From: Yoonia tamlensis
Lineage (GTDB): Bacteria > Pseudomonadota > Alphaproteobacteria > Rhodobacterales > Rhodobacteraceae
DNA: 64,000 nt
Direction of reading: 5' to 3'
Assembly (NCBI RefSeq): GCF_900115105.1
Contig: NZ_FOYP01000001.1
Span: 1,948,097 to 2,012,096 of the forward strand
Position numbers and translations under genes: made by a program
The notes under the pieces: model-generated
Databases searched by the model: none
Told to the model about the DNA's origin: nothing
The model's input: only the letters and a program-made list of their open reading frames with translations
Shown here: positions 9,269 to 18,107 of the stretch, in pieces
How positions within the stretch are numbered: position 1 is the first letter of the stretch
How the letters are laid out: each line of letters opens with the position of its first letter

Positions 9269-10078
9269 ATGACAATTACATTGAACGGAAAACGCGGGCT
9301 GATCATGGGCGTCGCGAACGAAAGATCAATCGCTTGGGGCATCGCCAAAGCGATGTCAGAGGCGGGCGCGGAACTGGCGTTCACCTATCAAGGCGAGGCA
9401 TTTGGCAAACGCCTGGAACCGCTGGCGGCATCGGTTGGGTCGGATATGCTGGTCGATGTCGATGTCACCGATGACGCCAGCATGGATGCGGCCTTTGACA
9501 TGATCGCGCAAAAATGGGGCAAGCTGGATTTTGTTGTGCACGCCATCGCGTTTTCGGACAAGAACGAATTGGCAGGTCGGTTCACCGACACGAGCCGCGC
9601 GAATTTCCAGAATTCGCTGACAATTTCTTGCTATTCATTCATCGATGTGGCCAAACGTGCCGCAGCCTTGATGCCCGATGGCGGCACCTTGCTGACGTTG
9701 ACCTATCAGGGTGCCAACCGCGTGACCCCGTTTTATAACGTCATGGGCGTGGCCAAGGCCGCACTGGAAAGTGCGACACGCTATCTGGCGAACGATCTGG
9801 GGCCGCAAGGGATCCGCGTCAACGCGATCAGCCCCGGCCCGATGAAAACCCTCGCGGGGGCTGCAATTGCGGGTGCGCGCCGCACCTATAAGCACACCGA
9901 ACAAAACACGCCAATGCGCCAGAACGCGAGCCTTGAGGCAGTGGGCGGCACTGCTGTCTATCTGGCGTCAGATGCGGGTGCGTTTACATCAGGCGAAATT
10001 ATCCGCGTTGACGGCGGGTTTCATGTTTTGGGCATGCCCCAGCCGGAAAATCTTGTGATGCCAATCACCGATAAATAG
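9269..10078 (+). CDS. fabI: enoyl-[ACP] reductase (NADH) FabI
   Basis: SDR-fold reductase for the last step of each fatty acid elongation cycle and the target class of triclosan. The 269-residue product has the FabI-type nucleotide motif GVANERSIAWGIA and the catalytic Tyr156-x6-Lys163 (YNVMGVAK). Directly downstream of fabB. A hairpin follows. Confidence 0.96.
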   Translation: MTITLNGKRGLIMGVANERSIAWGIAKAMSEAGAELAFTYQGEAFGKRLEPLAASVGSDMLVDVDVTDDASMDAAFDMIAQKWGKLDFVVHAIAFSDKNELAGRFTDTSRANFQNSLTISCYSFIDVAKRAAALMPDGGTLLTLTYQGANRVTPFYNVMGVAKAALESATRYLANDLGPQGIRVNAISPGPMKTLAGAAIAGARRTYKHTEQNTPMRQNASLEAVGGTAVYLASDAGAFTSGEIIRVDGGFHVLGMPQPENLVMPITDK

Positions 10079-10089
10079 CCACAACCATT

Positions 10090-10116
10090 GGGCGATAGCG
10101 ACTTTTGTTATCGCCC
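10090..10116 (+). terminator. candidate terminator after fabI
   Basis: Arms GGGCGATA (10090-10097) and TATCGCCC (10109-10116) with an 11-base loop, twelve bases after the fabI stop; a weak T run (TTGGTGT) follows. Confidence 0.4.
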
Positions 10117-10164
10117 TTGGTGTACTAGCCTTGTTCCAAAGCGGTTCACGCAAAAGGAATTGGC

Positions 10165-11097
10165 ATGACCTCCCCCCATTATTTCCGGATCGACGGTATT
10201 TATGACGCGCAGACCTATTGGGAACGCGTCAAACGCAGCGAAGTATTTCTTGGTCTCGATCAGGCCCATATGCGCGCATCTCAAGAAAAAATTGCTGGCG
10301 CGACAGTGGGTGTTGCAGGGCTTGGCGGCGTTGGGGGTGCGGTGGCAATGTTGCTTGCACGGCTTGGTGTGCGGCATCTGAAAATCGCTGATCCCGATGC
10401 CTTTGACACCAGCAATATCAATCGCCAGCTTGGGGCGTCGCCTGCGACGTTAGGCGCATCAAAGGCCAGCACCATTGCCAAGCTCATCCATGAAACCACG
10501 CCGGATGTGACGCTGGATGTCTATACAGATGGGCTGACCGTGGAAAACGCCAGCGATTTTGTCACCGACTGCGACTTGCTGATTGATTGCATTGATTTTT
10601 ACACAATTGCCGAACGCTACGCGCTACATCAAGCCTTTCGCGATAGCCCTAATTGCATGGGCTGCCTTTCGTCAAAAATGGTAGGGTACGGCGCGAACCT
10701 GTATCTGTTCACAAAAGACGGGCTCACGCTCGAAGATTTTTACGGGATCGCACCGGGCACGGAAATGACGCCGGAACTGATGGACAAGCTGGTGCGGCTT
10801 CAGGCCGCTTTCTTGCCCCGTTTTCCAAGTCTCGAAGTCATATATGACTGGATGCAAGAGGTGGGCACCGCCCCGATGATCGCCACGACACCGCCGCTGA
10901 CACATTATCTGGTCGGTTCCCGCGCGGCACTGATGTTGGCGGGGCTTGACCAGCCGCCCTATTGTGACGCGCTGCCGCCGATGCCCAGCTATCTTTGGGT
11001 GGATGCCACACGCGGGCAATGCGGCATTTATGAATTCAACGGCGCATTCGCCAACCCTGACGAATACGCCGCGCATTTTGGAAAAACGCCGGATTAA
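10165..11097 (+). CDS. ThiF/E1-like adenylyltransferase family protein
   Basis: A 310-residue E1-superfamily protein. The Rossmann ATP-binding loop GLGGVGG is at 52-58, the conserved acidic residues are in IADPDAFD, and the Asn-Arg-Gln of NINRQLG with the following KAS correspond to the adenylation site. There are no paired CxxC zinc motifs as in ThiF or MoeB. The C-terminal 120 residues are not a rhodanese domain. No ubiquitin-like or JAMM partner gene is adjacent, so the substrate is unknown. It resembles the TcdA/HesA-like group in being a stand-alone E1-like enzyme. It overlaps the convergent FKBP gene by four bases. Confidence 0.8.
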   Translation: MTSPHYFRIDGIYDAQTYWERVKRSEVFLGLDQAHMRASQEKIAGATVGVAGLGGVGGAVAMLLARLGVRHLKIADPDAFDTSNINRQLGASPATLGASKASTIAKLIHETTPDVTLDVYTDGLTVENASDFVTDCDLLIDCIDFYTIAERYALHQAFRDSPNCMGCLSSKMVGYGANLYLFTKDGLTLEDFYGIAPGTEMTPELMDKLVRLQAAFLPRFPSLEVIYDWMQEVGTAPMIATTPPLTHYLVGSRAALMLAGLDQPPYCDALPPMPSYLWVDATRGQCGIYEFNGAFANPDEYAAHFGKTPD

Positions 11098-11528
11098 GCT
11101 GCGTCGATGCCGACCATTTCGATTGCAAAGATCAGGTCTTTGCCTGCCAGCGCATGGTTGGCGTCCAATGTCACTTCGGTCTCGGTTACTTCGGCGACGG
11201 TGACATGCATGATCTGGCCTTGGGGGGTTTGCATTTGCAATTGCGTGCCCAGATCAAGCGGGATGTTGTCGGGGATTTCACCGCGCGGCACGGATTGGCG
11301 CGCGTCAGGGTTGGTTTCGCCGTAGGCTTGGGCACAGGGCACTTCGACGGTCTTTTTGTCGCCCACGGCCATGCCGGGAATGGCGACATCCAAGCCAGGA
11401 ATAATCTGGCCAGAGCCAACCACAAATTCCAGCGGGTCGCGCCCGTCAGAGCTGTCAAAGGTTTCACCCGTCTTGAGCGTTCCTGTGTAATGGATACGCA
11501 CCGTATCCCCTGATTTTGCTTGGCTCAT
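11094..11528 (-). CDS. FKBP-type peptidyl-prolyl isomerase (SlyD-like)
   Basis: Cytoplasmic prolyl isomerase/chaperone of 144 residues. The FKBP core is seen in GDTVRIHYTGTLKTGETFDSS and GSGQIIPGLDVAIPGM, with an insert-in-flap domain between about 70 and 120, and the closing DANHALAGKDLIFAIE motif typical of SlyD/FkpB-type proteins. The metal-binding His/Cys tail of E. coli SlyD is absent. Stops overlap convergently with the E1-like gene. Confidence 0.92.
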   Translation of the reverse strand: MSQAKSGDTVRIHYTGTLKTGETFDSSDGRDPLEFVVGSGQIIPGLDVAIPGMAVGDKKTVEVPCAQAYGETNPDARQSVPRGEIPDNIPLDLGTQLQMQTPQGQIMHVTVAEVTETEVTLDANHALAGKDLIFAIEMVGIDAA

Positions 11529-11659
11529 TTTCTACATCTTTCGGCTAGCGTTTCAAAATTCGCGCTAAGCTACGCGCCTGCACCCCAAGTTGCAAACCGC
11601 TTTCCCCCTTTTCGTTAGCGCATGCCCGTGACACGATGGTTCAAAGACAAGAGGATCAC

Positions 11660-12337
11660 ATGACAATCACCACCTGTGTTTTCGATGCTTACGGCACATT
11701 GTTTGACGTCAACGCCGCCGCAGCGGCTGCCGCAGCAGAACCCGCCCATGCACATATTGCGGATGTCTGGCCTGCCATCGCGCGCGACTGGCGCGCAAAG
11801 CAGCTCGAATACAGTTGGCTGCGCGCCGTGGCCGGACGGCACTGTGATTTCTGGCAGGTCACGCAAGACGGGCTTGACTGGGCACTTGCGTCAAACGGGG
11901 TAACCGGCGTGGCCACCCGCAGACGTTTGTTGGACCTCTATTGGGAACTGGCCGCCTATCCCGAAGCACCGCAGGTATTGGCCGATTTGCGCGCGGCGGG
12001 CATGAAAACCGCGATTTTGTCAAACGGCAGCCCCAAAATGCTGGAAGCGGCGGTTACATCGGCGGGGCTTGCGCCGCTGTTGGATGCGGTCCTGTCGGTC
12101 GAGGCGGTCGGCGTTTTCAAGCCCGCCGCGCGTGTCTATGATCTGGTCGGAGAGCACTTTCCCGGCGCCGAGCAAAGCGTGCTGTTTGTGTCTTCAAACG
12201 GGTGGGATGCGGCGGGGGCTGCGGGATACGGGTTCCAGACTGCATGGGTGAACCGCGCAGGCGCGCCGATGGACCGGCTTTATGCCACGCCCCACCATAC
12301 CGTGGCTGATCTGACAGCCATTCCGGGGCTGGTCTGA
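11660..12337 (+). CDS. haloacid dehalogenase type II (HAD family)
   Basis: L-2-haloacid dehalogenase-like HAD hydrolase, 225 residues. Motif I VFDAYGTLFD carries the nucleophilic Asp, motif II is LSNGSP, motif III has the Lys in VGVFKP, and motif IV is the type-II-specific SSNGWDAAGA. The frame opens 24 bases earlier, but ATG 11660 has AGAGGA upstream and matches family starts. It heads a chain of six genes that overlap by one to eight bases. Type II enzymes hydrolyse 2-haloalkanoates; the true substrate here is unknown. Confidence 0.9.
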   Translation: MTITTCVFDAYGTLFDVNAAAAAAAAEPAHAHIADVWPAIARDWRAKQLEYSWLRAVAGRHCDFWQVTQDGLDWALASNGVTGVATRRRLLDLYWELAAYPEAPQVLADLRAAGMKTAILSNGSPKMLEAAVTSAGLAPLLDAVLSVEAVGVFKPAARVYDLVGEHFPGAEQSVLFVSSNGWDAAGAAGYGFQTAWVNRAGAPMDRLYATPHHTVADLTAIPGLV

Positions 12338-13155
12338 TGCCGCAGTTTACCTCGCAAGACGGGCTTTCGCTGCATTATACCGATCAGGGCGCGGGGCTTC
12401 CGGTGATTGCGCTGGCGGGGCTAACCCGCAACGGCGCGGATTTCGATCATATTGCGCGCACATGGCCGACACGGTTGATCCGGCTTGATTACCGCGGGCG
12501 CGGCCAATCGGATTGGGCCGATCACACAACCTATACCATCCCGCATGAGGCGGCGGATGTTCTGACGCTGATGAACCATCTTGACCTTGATCAGGCCGCG
12601 ATCCTTGGCACTTCACGCGGCGGGCTGATTGCAATGACGCTTGCCATCACGGCCAAAAACCGGCTGCTGGGTGTCGCGCTCAATGATATCGGTCCCGTAC
12701 TCAAGCCCGAGGGGCTTGCCACGATCATGGATTATATCGGGCGCAATCCTGCGCAAACCACCTATGCCCAAGCCGCCGCGGTGCGCGCGCGGCTATGGAC
12801 CCAGTTTGAAAACGTACCGATAGAACGCTGGCTGGCCGAAGTGAAAGCCCATTACAAAGAAACCCCCGCGGGGCTGGTGATACGTTATGATCCCAAATTA
12901 CGCGATGCCGTTATCGCTGGAGGCGCCCAGCCGCTACCCGATCTGTGGCCGCTTTTTGATGCGCTTGACGGGCTGCCTTTGGCCTTGATCCGCGGCGCGA
13001 ATTCTGACCTTTTGTCGCGTGAAACTGCTGATGAAATGGCGCGGCGGCGCCCCGATATGATCCGCGCGGATGTATCCGGGCGCGGGCATGTGCCATTTCT
13101 TGATGAACCCCAATCGCTGACTGCCTTGCATGCTTGGCTGGAGAAAATGACATGA
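12337..13155 (+). CDS. alpha/beta hydrolase
   Basis: A 272-residue alpha/beta-hydrolase-fold enzyme. The nucleophile elbow is GTSRGG (Ser near 93), the acid is probably the Asp of RGANSDLL, and the His is in GRGHVPF near 250. A HG-type oxyanion region is replaced by LAGLTRNG. It overlaps the stop of the HAD gene by one base and the next start by four, which implies translational coupling. No specific substrate can be read from sequence. Confidence 0.88.
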   Translation: MPQFTSQDGLSLHYTDQGAGLPVIALAGLTRNGADFDHIARTWPTRLIRLDYRGRGQSDWADHTTYTIPHEAADVLTLMNHLDLDQAAILGTSRGGLIAMTLAITAKNRLLGVALNDIGPVLKPEGLATIMDYIGRNPAQTTYAQAAAVRARLWTQFENVPIERWLAEVKAHYKETPAGLVIRYDPKLRDAVIAGGAQPLPDLWPLFDALDGLPLALIRGANSDLLSRETADEMARRRPDMIRADVSGRGHVPFLDEPQSLTALHAWLEKMT

Positions 13156-14114
13156 ATATTGAAATGATCCGCGCCGCGGCCACACGTATTGACGGGCACG
13201 CACGGCGCACCCCGCTGCTATCCTCGCCGTTTCTGGACGAAATCGCCGGACGGCAGGTTTTCGTCAAGGCAGAGTGCCTGCAACATACCGGTTCATTCAA
13301 ATTTCGCGGCGCGTGGTCGGCGATTTCCATGCTGTCGGCTGACCAGATCAAGGCGGGCGTGATCGCCTTTTCTAGCGGCAACCACGCGCAGGGCATCGCG
13401 CTGGCGGCGCAAAAACATGGCGCCCCTGCCGTGATCGTGATGCCGGTAAACGCGCCCGCAATCAAGATCGCCAACACCCGCGCCTATGGCGCCGAGGTGG
13501 TGCTGTATGACCGCGCCACCGAAGACCGCGACGCAATTGGTGCGCGGCTCGCGGCAGAGCGCGGGCTGACCCTGATAAAACCCTTTGACGAGCCGCTTGT
13601 TGTCGCGGGCCAAGGCACCTGCGGGCTTGAGATCGCGCAAGAACTAGGCAACCGCGACGCCGAAGTCGCCGTTTGTTGTGGTGGCGGCGGGCTGACCTCT
13701 GGGGTCGCGATTGCCTTGGCCGCAGATGCGCCAAAGATGCGGGTGCGCCCTGTAGAGCCTGCTGGATTTGACGATGTGACCCGTTCGCTTGCTGGCGGGC
13801 AGATCATGCGCAATGCGCAGCTCGACGGGTCGCTTTGCGATGCAATCATCACGCCGCAGCCGGGTGATTTGACCTTTCCGATCATGCAAAACCTATGCGG
13901 CGCAGGCATTGCCGTGACCGACGATGAATGCCTGCGCGCGATGGGCCTTGCCTTTGCGCGGCTGAAAATTGTCATCGAACCGGGGGGTGCGGCCGCACTT
14001 GCCGCGGCTCTGTTCCACCCCGACGCGTTTGAAGGCGACACGGTTGTCGCCATCGCAACGGGCGGCAATGTTGACCCAGCGGTCTTTGCCCGCGCCTTGG
14101 ACACGCTTGCATGA
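13152..14114 (+). CDS. threonine/serine dehydratase-like PLP enzyme
   Basis: Fold-type II PLP enzyme of 320 residues, similar to threonine ammonia-lyase and serine racemase/dehydratase. The PLP Lys50 is in TGSFKFRGA, the substrate loop is SSGNHAQG, and the phosphate loop is CCGGGGLTSG. It lacks the regulatory ACT-like domain of biosynthetic IlvA, so it is the catabolic or hydroxyaspartate-dehydratase type. The frame is open 18 bases upstream, but ATG 13152 overlaps the previous stop as ATGA, as elsewhere in this operon. Confidence 0.88.
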   Translation: MNIEMIRAAATRIDGHARRTPLLSSPFLDEIAGRQVFVKAECLQHTGSFKFRGAWSAISMLSADQIKAGVIAFSSGNHAQGIALAAQKHGAPAVIVMPVNAPAIKIANTRAYGAEVVLYDRATEDRDAIGARLAAERGLTLIKPFDEPLVVAGQGTCGLEIAQELGNRDAEVAVCCGGGGLTSGVAIALAADAPKMRVRPVEPAGFDDVTRSLAGGQIMRNAQLDGSLCDAIITPQPGDLTFPIMQNLCGAGIAVTDDECLRAMGLAFARLKIVIEPGGAAALAAALFHPDAFEGDTVVAIATGGNVDPAVFARALDTLA

Positions 14115-15310
14115 CCCGTTTCACCATCGCCAGTTTCAACGTCAAGAACCTGATCGAAGCGGATCAGGAATATTACAAGTTCGAACAATACACCCCCGAA
14201 GAATACGCATGGAAACGCGCGTGGCTTGCGGACCAGTTGCTGACGATGAACGCAGATATCGTCGGATTTCAGGAAATTTTTAGCGAAGCCGCCCTGCGCG
14301 ATGTGGTGATTGAAACGGATGAACTGGGGCTCGCGGCCAATGCCGCGCATATTCCCGACCGGTCCAAACGCTATGCCCGCAAGGCGATTTTTCGCAAACT
14401 AGCCTATGAACCCTATACGGAATCGGCGCTGGCCTTTGCGCCCAACAGCTTTGACGGTGGCGCGGGCGCACGCCGTCCGGGCGTTGCGATCCTGTCGCGG
14501 TTCGGGTTTGTGGGCGCGCCCGAGGTGATCCAAGACCTGCCAGAACCGCTTGATATCCCGTTTAGCGATATCGACGGCACAGACGGCGGCAGCTACCGGA
14601 TCAAGCGGCTTTCGCGCCCGATCCTCAAGGTGCGCATTCCGGTCGGGGAAACGGTTGTCACCGTGTTCAACTGCCATCTGAAATCCAAGCTGGGTGAATT
14701 GCCCCGCCCCGCGGGCGCCGCGTTCCCGCCTGCCGCTGATCTGGTGAATTACGATCCGGCAGCCCGTGCGATGGGGTCACTGCGCGCCGCCTTGCGCCGC
14801 ATGGCCGAAGCATGGGTGCTGCGCAATGCCATCATCGCAGAACTGGAGGCGGGCAATCCTGTCATGGTTTTGGGTGATTTCAATGATAGCGAAACCGCCG
14901 TTTCATCGGAAATCATCAGCGGCGAAGCCCCGTTCAAAAACTATGCATGGATGCGCCGCCACGACGCCCAGACCCCGCGCGACCGTTATTCCGACGCGCA
15001 AAACGAAGTGATTCAGGAAAAGATCAGCAAGGTGCGCCTGTTTTCCGCCGAAAAGCTGTTCGTGCGTAAATCCCTGCGCGATATGGTCTATACATCTGCC
15101 TTTGGCGGCGTGTTCGAAAGCATTGACCAGATTTTGATGTCGCGGCATTTCCACCCTGATTTTCCGCAAAAACTGGGCGAGATGGAATATTTCAGCGTGC
15201 TGAACGATCATCTCACCGACGGCTCGCACCCCGAGGCCCCGTATAATAAGCTCGCATCGGATCACGGGCAGATCATGGCCCATATGCTGATAGGAGACCC
15301 CTATGAATGA
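14111..15310 (+). CDS. endonuclease/exonuclease/phosphatase (EEP) family protein
   Basis: A 399-residue member of the EEP (DNase I-like) metal-dependent phosphodiesterase superfamily. Visible motifs are SFNVKNL at the start, the metal-binding Glu in VGFQEIF, NCHLKSK, LGDFNDSETA, and the closing SDHGQIMAH. Members cleave DNA, sphingomyelin or inositol phosphates. No signal peptide, so it acts in the cytoplasm. Translation is coupled on both sides (ATGA overlap upstream, eight-base overlap downstream). Confidence 0.88.
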   Translation: MTRFTIASFNVKNLIEADQEYYKFEQYTPEEYAWKRAWLADQLLTMNADIVGFQEIFSEAALRDVVIETDELGLAANAAHIPDRSKRYARKAIFRKLAYEPYTESALAFAPNSFDGGAGARRPGVAILSRFGFVGAPEVIQDLPEPLDIPFSDIDGTDGGSYRIKRLSRPILKVRIPVGETVVTVFNCHLKSKLGELPRPAGAAFPPAADLVNYDPAARAMGSLRAALRRMAEAWVLRNAIIAELEAGNPVMVLGDFNDSETAVSSEIISGEAPFKNYAWMRRHDAQTPRDRYSDAQNEVIQEKISKVRLFSAEKLFVRKSLRDMVYTSAFGGVFESIDQILMSRHFHPDFPQKLGEMEYFSVLNDHLTDGSHPEAPYNKLASDHGQIMAHMLIGDPYE

Positions 15311-16100
15311 TATAACCCAAATCACCCGCGACGGTGTTTCACTGCATGTCGCGGCCCAAGGGCCCGTGGATGCGCCCGCCGTGGTATTTGCCAATTCGTT
15401 AGGGACCGATCTGCGGCTTTGGGACGATATCGTGCCGCTTTTGCCAAAAGGACTGCGCGTGATCCGTTATGACATGCGCGGGCACGGGCAATCCGATGTG
15501 CCTGATGCACCCTATACGATGGGGCAATTGGTGTCGGATGCCGAAGCGGTCTGTGATGCCTTCAAGCTGCGCGATGTGTTGTTTGTGGGCCTCTCGGTTG
15601 GCGGCATGGTGGCGCAAGGGCTTGCGATCAAGCGCCCTGATCTTGTCCGCGCGCTGGTTTTGTCCAACACGGCGGCAAAAATCGGCAACGCAAAGCTTTG
15701 GCAAGACCGGATCGCTACGGTGCAGACCAAGGGTCTGGATGCGATGGCCGATGAGGTAATGAAGCGCTGGTTTTCGCCCGGCTTCTACGCCTCTGACGCG
15801 ATGCTGCATTGGCGCGATATGCTGGTGGCAACCCCGACCAATGGCTATCTCGGGATTTGCCACGCGATTGCGGGCACGGATTTCTATACGCCCACCAGCG
15901 CACTACGCATTCCCACGCTTGGCATTGCCGGATCCGAAGACGGGGCCACGCCGCCCGATCTGGTGCGCGAAACTATTGATCTGATCCCCGGGTCAAGGTT
16001 CGAACTGATGCGCCGTGTGGGCCACCTGCCCTGCGCAGAAGCCCCCGCTGCCTATGCCGCGCTGTTAAACCAGTTCATCGCAGACATCGGCCATGGCTGA
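15303..16100 (+). CDS. alpha/beta hydrolase, 3-oxoadipate enol-lactonase-like
   Basis: A 265-residue alpha/beta hydrolase closest to PcaD: FANSLGTDLRLWD near the start, nucleophile elbow GLSVGG, acid in GSEDGATPP, and His in VGHLPCAEAP. PcaD opens beta-ketoadipate enol-lactone in protocatechuate breakdown, but none of pcaBCGHIJ is near, so the assignment is by fold subfamily only. It overlaps its upstream and downstream partners by eight bases. Confidence 0.82.
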   Translation: MNDITQITRDGVSLHVAAQGPVDAPAVVFANSLGTDLRLWDDIVPLLPKGLRVIRYDMRGHGQSDVPDAPYTMGQLVSDAEAVCDAFKLRDVLFVGLSVGGMVAQGLAIKRPDLVRALVLSNTAAKIGNAKLWQDRIATVQTKGLDAMADEVMKRWFSPGFYASDAMLHWRDMLVATPTNGYLGICHAIAGTDFYTPTSALRIPTLGIAGSEDGATPPDLVRETIDLIPGSRFELMRRVGHLPCAEAPAAYAALLNQFIADIGHG

Positions 16101-16791
16101 GTTCCTGCTGGTCCACGGGTCCTGCCACGGGGCGTGGTGCTGGGCGCATGTGATCGCGCAATTGCGCGCCGCAGGGCATGGTGCGCGCGCGATTGACCTA
16201 CCCTCGCATGGGGCAGACCGCACGCCGCCCGCAGATGTCACGCTAGACCTTTACGCCAAGGCAATTGTGGATGCGATTGAAACCCCTGTGGTTCTGGTCG
16301 GCCATTCGATGGCGGGCTACCCGATCACCGAGGCCGCAAATCTTGCGCCTGAAAAAATCGCGCAACTGGTCTACCTGTGTGCCTATGCGCCGGTCATTGG
16401 CAAATCGACAGCGCAAATGCGGCGCATGGCGGACGAGCAGCCGCTGCGCGATGCGATCATTGTGGCGCAAGACAGGGTGACATTTACGATTGATCCGGCC
16501 AAAGCCCGCGCGAAATTCTATCACGATGTGGACCCCGCGCGCGCGCAATGGGCGATCCGCCAATTGGGGCCACAGCCGATTTTGCCACAAGAAACGGCTG
16601 TTACAAACCTGCCCGATGTCCCGCGCCACTATATCCGCTGCACCGATGACCGCACGATTCCGCCCGCGTTTCAGGCCAAAATGACCGAAGGCTGGCCTGC
16701 AGAGACCGTCAGCGAAATGGCGACATCGCATTCGCCATTCCTGTCAGCGCCAGTAGAATTGGCCGCGCAACTGATTGCCGCGCTTACGTAA
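16093..16791 (+). CDS. alpha/beta hydrolase, methylesterase/hydroxynitrile-lyase-like
   Basis: A 232-residue alpha/beta hydrolase of the group that contains plant methyl-salicylate esterases and hydroxynitrile lyases: FLLVHGSCHGAWCW at residues 4-17, nucleophile elbow GHSMAG, acid in TDDRTIPP, and His in SHSPFLSAP. It is the last member of the coupled six-gene chain; the next gene, an MFS transporter, starts 43 bases on. Confidence 0.85.
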   Translation: MAEFLLVHGSCHGAWCWAHVIAQLRAAGHGARAIDLPSHGADRTPPADVTLDLYAKAIVDAIETPVVLVGHSMAGYPITEAANLAPEKIAQLVYLCAYAPVIGKSTAQMRRMADEQPLRDAIIVAQDRVTFTIDPAKARAKFYHDVDPARAQWAIRQLGPQPILPQETAVTNLPDVPRHYIRCTDDRTIPPAFQAKMTEGWPAETVSEMATSHSPFLSAPVELAAQLIAALT

Positions 16792-16834
16792 AATCACCTC
16801 TTGCAATGCCCGCGCCCGCGCATAATCTGGCGCG

Positions 16835-18052
16835 ATGAAAAGCAATCTTCCCCTCACCTTTATCCTGATCACGGTTGTCATTGATGCCATGGGCATCGGG
16901 CTGATCATGCCGGTCATGCCTGACCTGATCCAAGAGGTCGAAGGCCGCGATCTTGCGATGGCCGCCGTTTGGGGCGGGGTGCTGACAACAATCTTTGCGG
17001 CAATGCAGTTCCTGTTCGGACCAACAATCGGCAGCCTGTCCGACCGATTTGGGCGCCGGCCTGTGCTGCTTTGGTCGCTGGTGTTCATGGCGTTTGACTA
17101 TGTGCTGATGGCGGTTGCGGGCACGATCTGGCTTTTGGTCATTGGCCGGCTGATCGGCGGGGTTACGGCGGCCACGCAATCGACTGCTTCGGCCTATGTC
17201 GCGGATATATCAACGCCCGAACAAAAGGCTGTCAACTTTGGCCGGATTGGTGCGGCATTCGGGATCGGCTTTGTGTTTGGGCCGATGCTGGGCGGGGTCT
17301 TGGCCGAATTTGGCACGCGCGCACCGTTTTGGGCGGCTGCGTTTCTGGCGGGGGCAAATGCGGTTTTCGGCTATTTTGTCCTGCCCGAAACCGTGACCGA
17401 TAAGATCCGGCGCAAGTTCGAGTGGCGCCGCGCCAACCCGCTGGGCGCGTTCAAAAGCATCGGAGCGCTTCCCGGTCTTAAACGGCTGATGCTGATCCAG
17501 TTTGTCTATACCATTGCGTTTTTCGTCTATCCGGGTGTCTGGGCTTATTTTGGGGTCGCGCGCTTTGGCTGGGGACCGGGGATGATCGGGCTGTCGCTGG
17601 GCGTCTTCGGGATTTGCATTGCGCTGGTCCAAGGCGTTCTGATGAAGCCCATCCTTGACCGGATCGGCGAACGCAAGGCGGTGATACTGGGGCTGTCTAT
17701 CGACGTTGTGGCATTTGGCGCGCTGGGTTTCCTGACGAGCGGCTGGCTGGCGCTTGCGCTGATCCCGCTGACGGCGATGGGGTCAATTGCGGGGCCGGCA
17801 TTGCAGGGGATCATGTCCCGCACTGCGTCCAACGACCAACAGGGCGAATTGCAGGGGCTGATCGCATCCATCGCAGCCGTCGCGACAATCATCGCCCCGC
17901 TGATCGTGACGCAGACCTTTTACTATTTCACCAGCGAAACCACGCCATTCTATATGCCCGGCGCGCCGTTCCTTGTTTCCGCATTCCTAACGGCAGGTTG
18001 TGTCTTGGTCTTTGTCCAGACACCGCGGCCCAAGCGAAAACGCGTCACTTAG
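16835..18052 (+). CDS. MFS transporter, Tet/Bcr-type drug efflux
   Basis: A 405-residue inner-membrane protein with about twelve hydrophobic segments. Motif A between helices 2 and 3 reads GSLSDRFGRRPVLLWS, and motif C-like glycine-rich sequence FGIGFVFGPMLGG occurs in helix 5, both typical of proton antiporters of the TetA(class)/multidrug group. The TetR gene downstream lies 55 bases away, but none of the TGAAC-N3-GTTCA operators lies in front of this transporter, so the pair may not be functionally linked. Confidence 0.87.
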   Translation: MKSNLPLTFILITVVIDAMGIGLIMPVMPDLIQEVEGRDLAMAAVWGGVLTTIFAAMQFLFGPTIGSLSDRFGRRPVLLWSLVFMAFDYVLMAVAGTIWLLVIGRLIGGVTAATQSTASAYVADISTPEQKAVNFGRIGAAFGIGFVFGPMLGGVLAEFGTRAPFWAAAFLAGANAVFGYFVLPETVTDKIRRKFEWRRANPLGAFKSIGALPGLKRLMLIQFVYTIAFFVYPGVWAYFGVARFGWGPGMIGLSLGVFGICIALVQGVLMKPILDRIGERKAVILGLSIDVVAFGALGFLTSGWLALALIPLTAMGSIAGPALQGIMSRTASNDQQGELQGLIASIAAVATIIAPLIVTQTFYYFTSETTPFYMPGAPFLVSAFLTAGCVLVFVQTPRPKRKRVT

Positions 18053-18082
18053 GGTTTTCACCCTGCTGAACACTTGCTAGGG

Positions 18083-18095
18083 TGAACTACGTTCA
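18083..18095. promoter_or_regulatory. TetR operator 1 (autoregulatory)
   Basis: Perfect palindrome TGAACTACGTTCA, 12 bases upstream of the TetR-family start codon. Same consensus TGAAC-N3-GTTCA as 18710-18722 and 18767-18779. Confidence 0.7.
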
Positions 18096-18107
18096 GAAGA
18101 GGGTATC

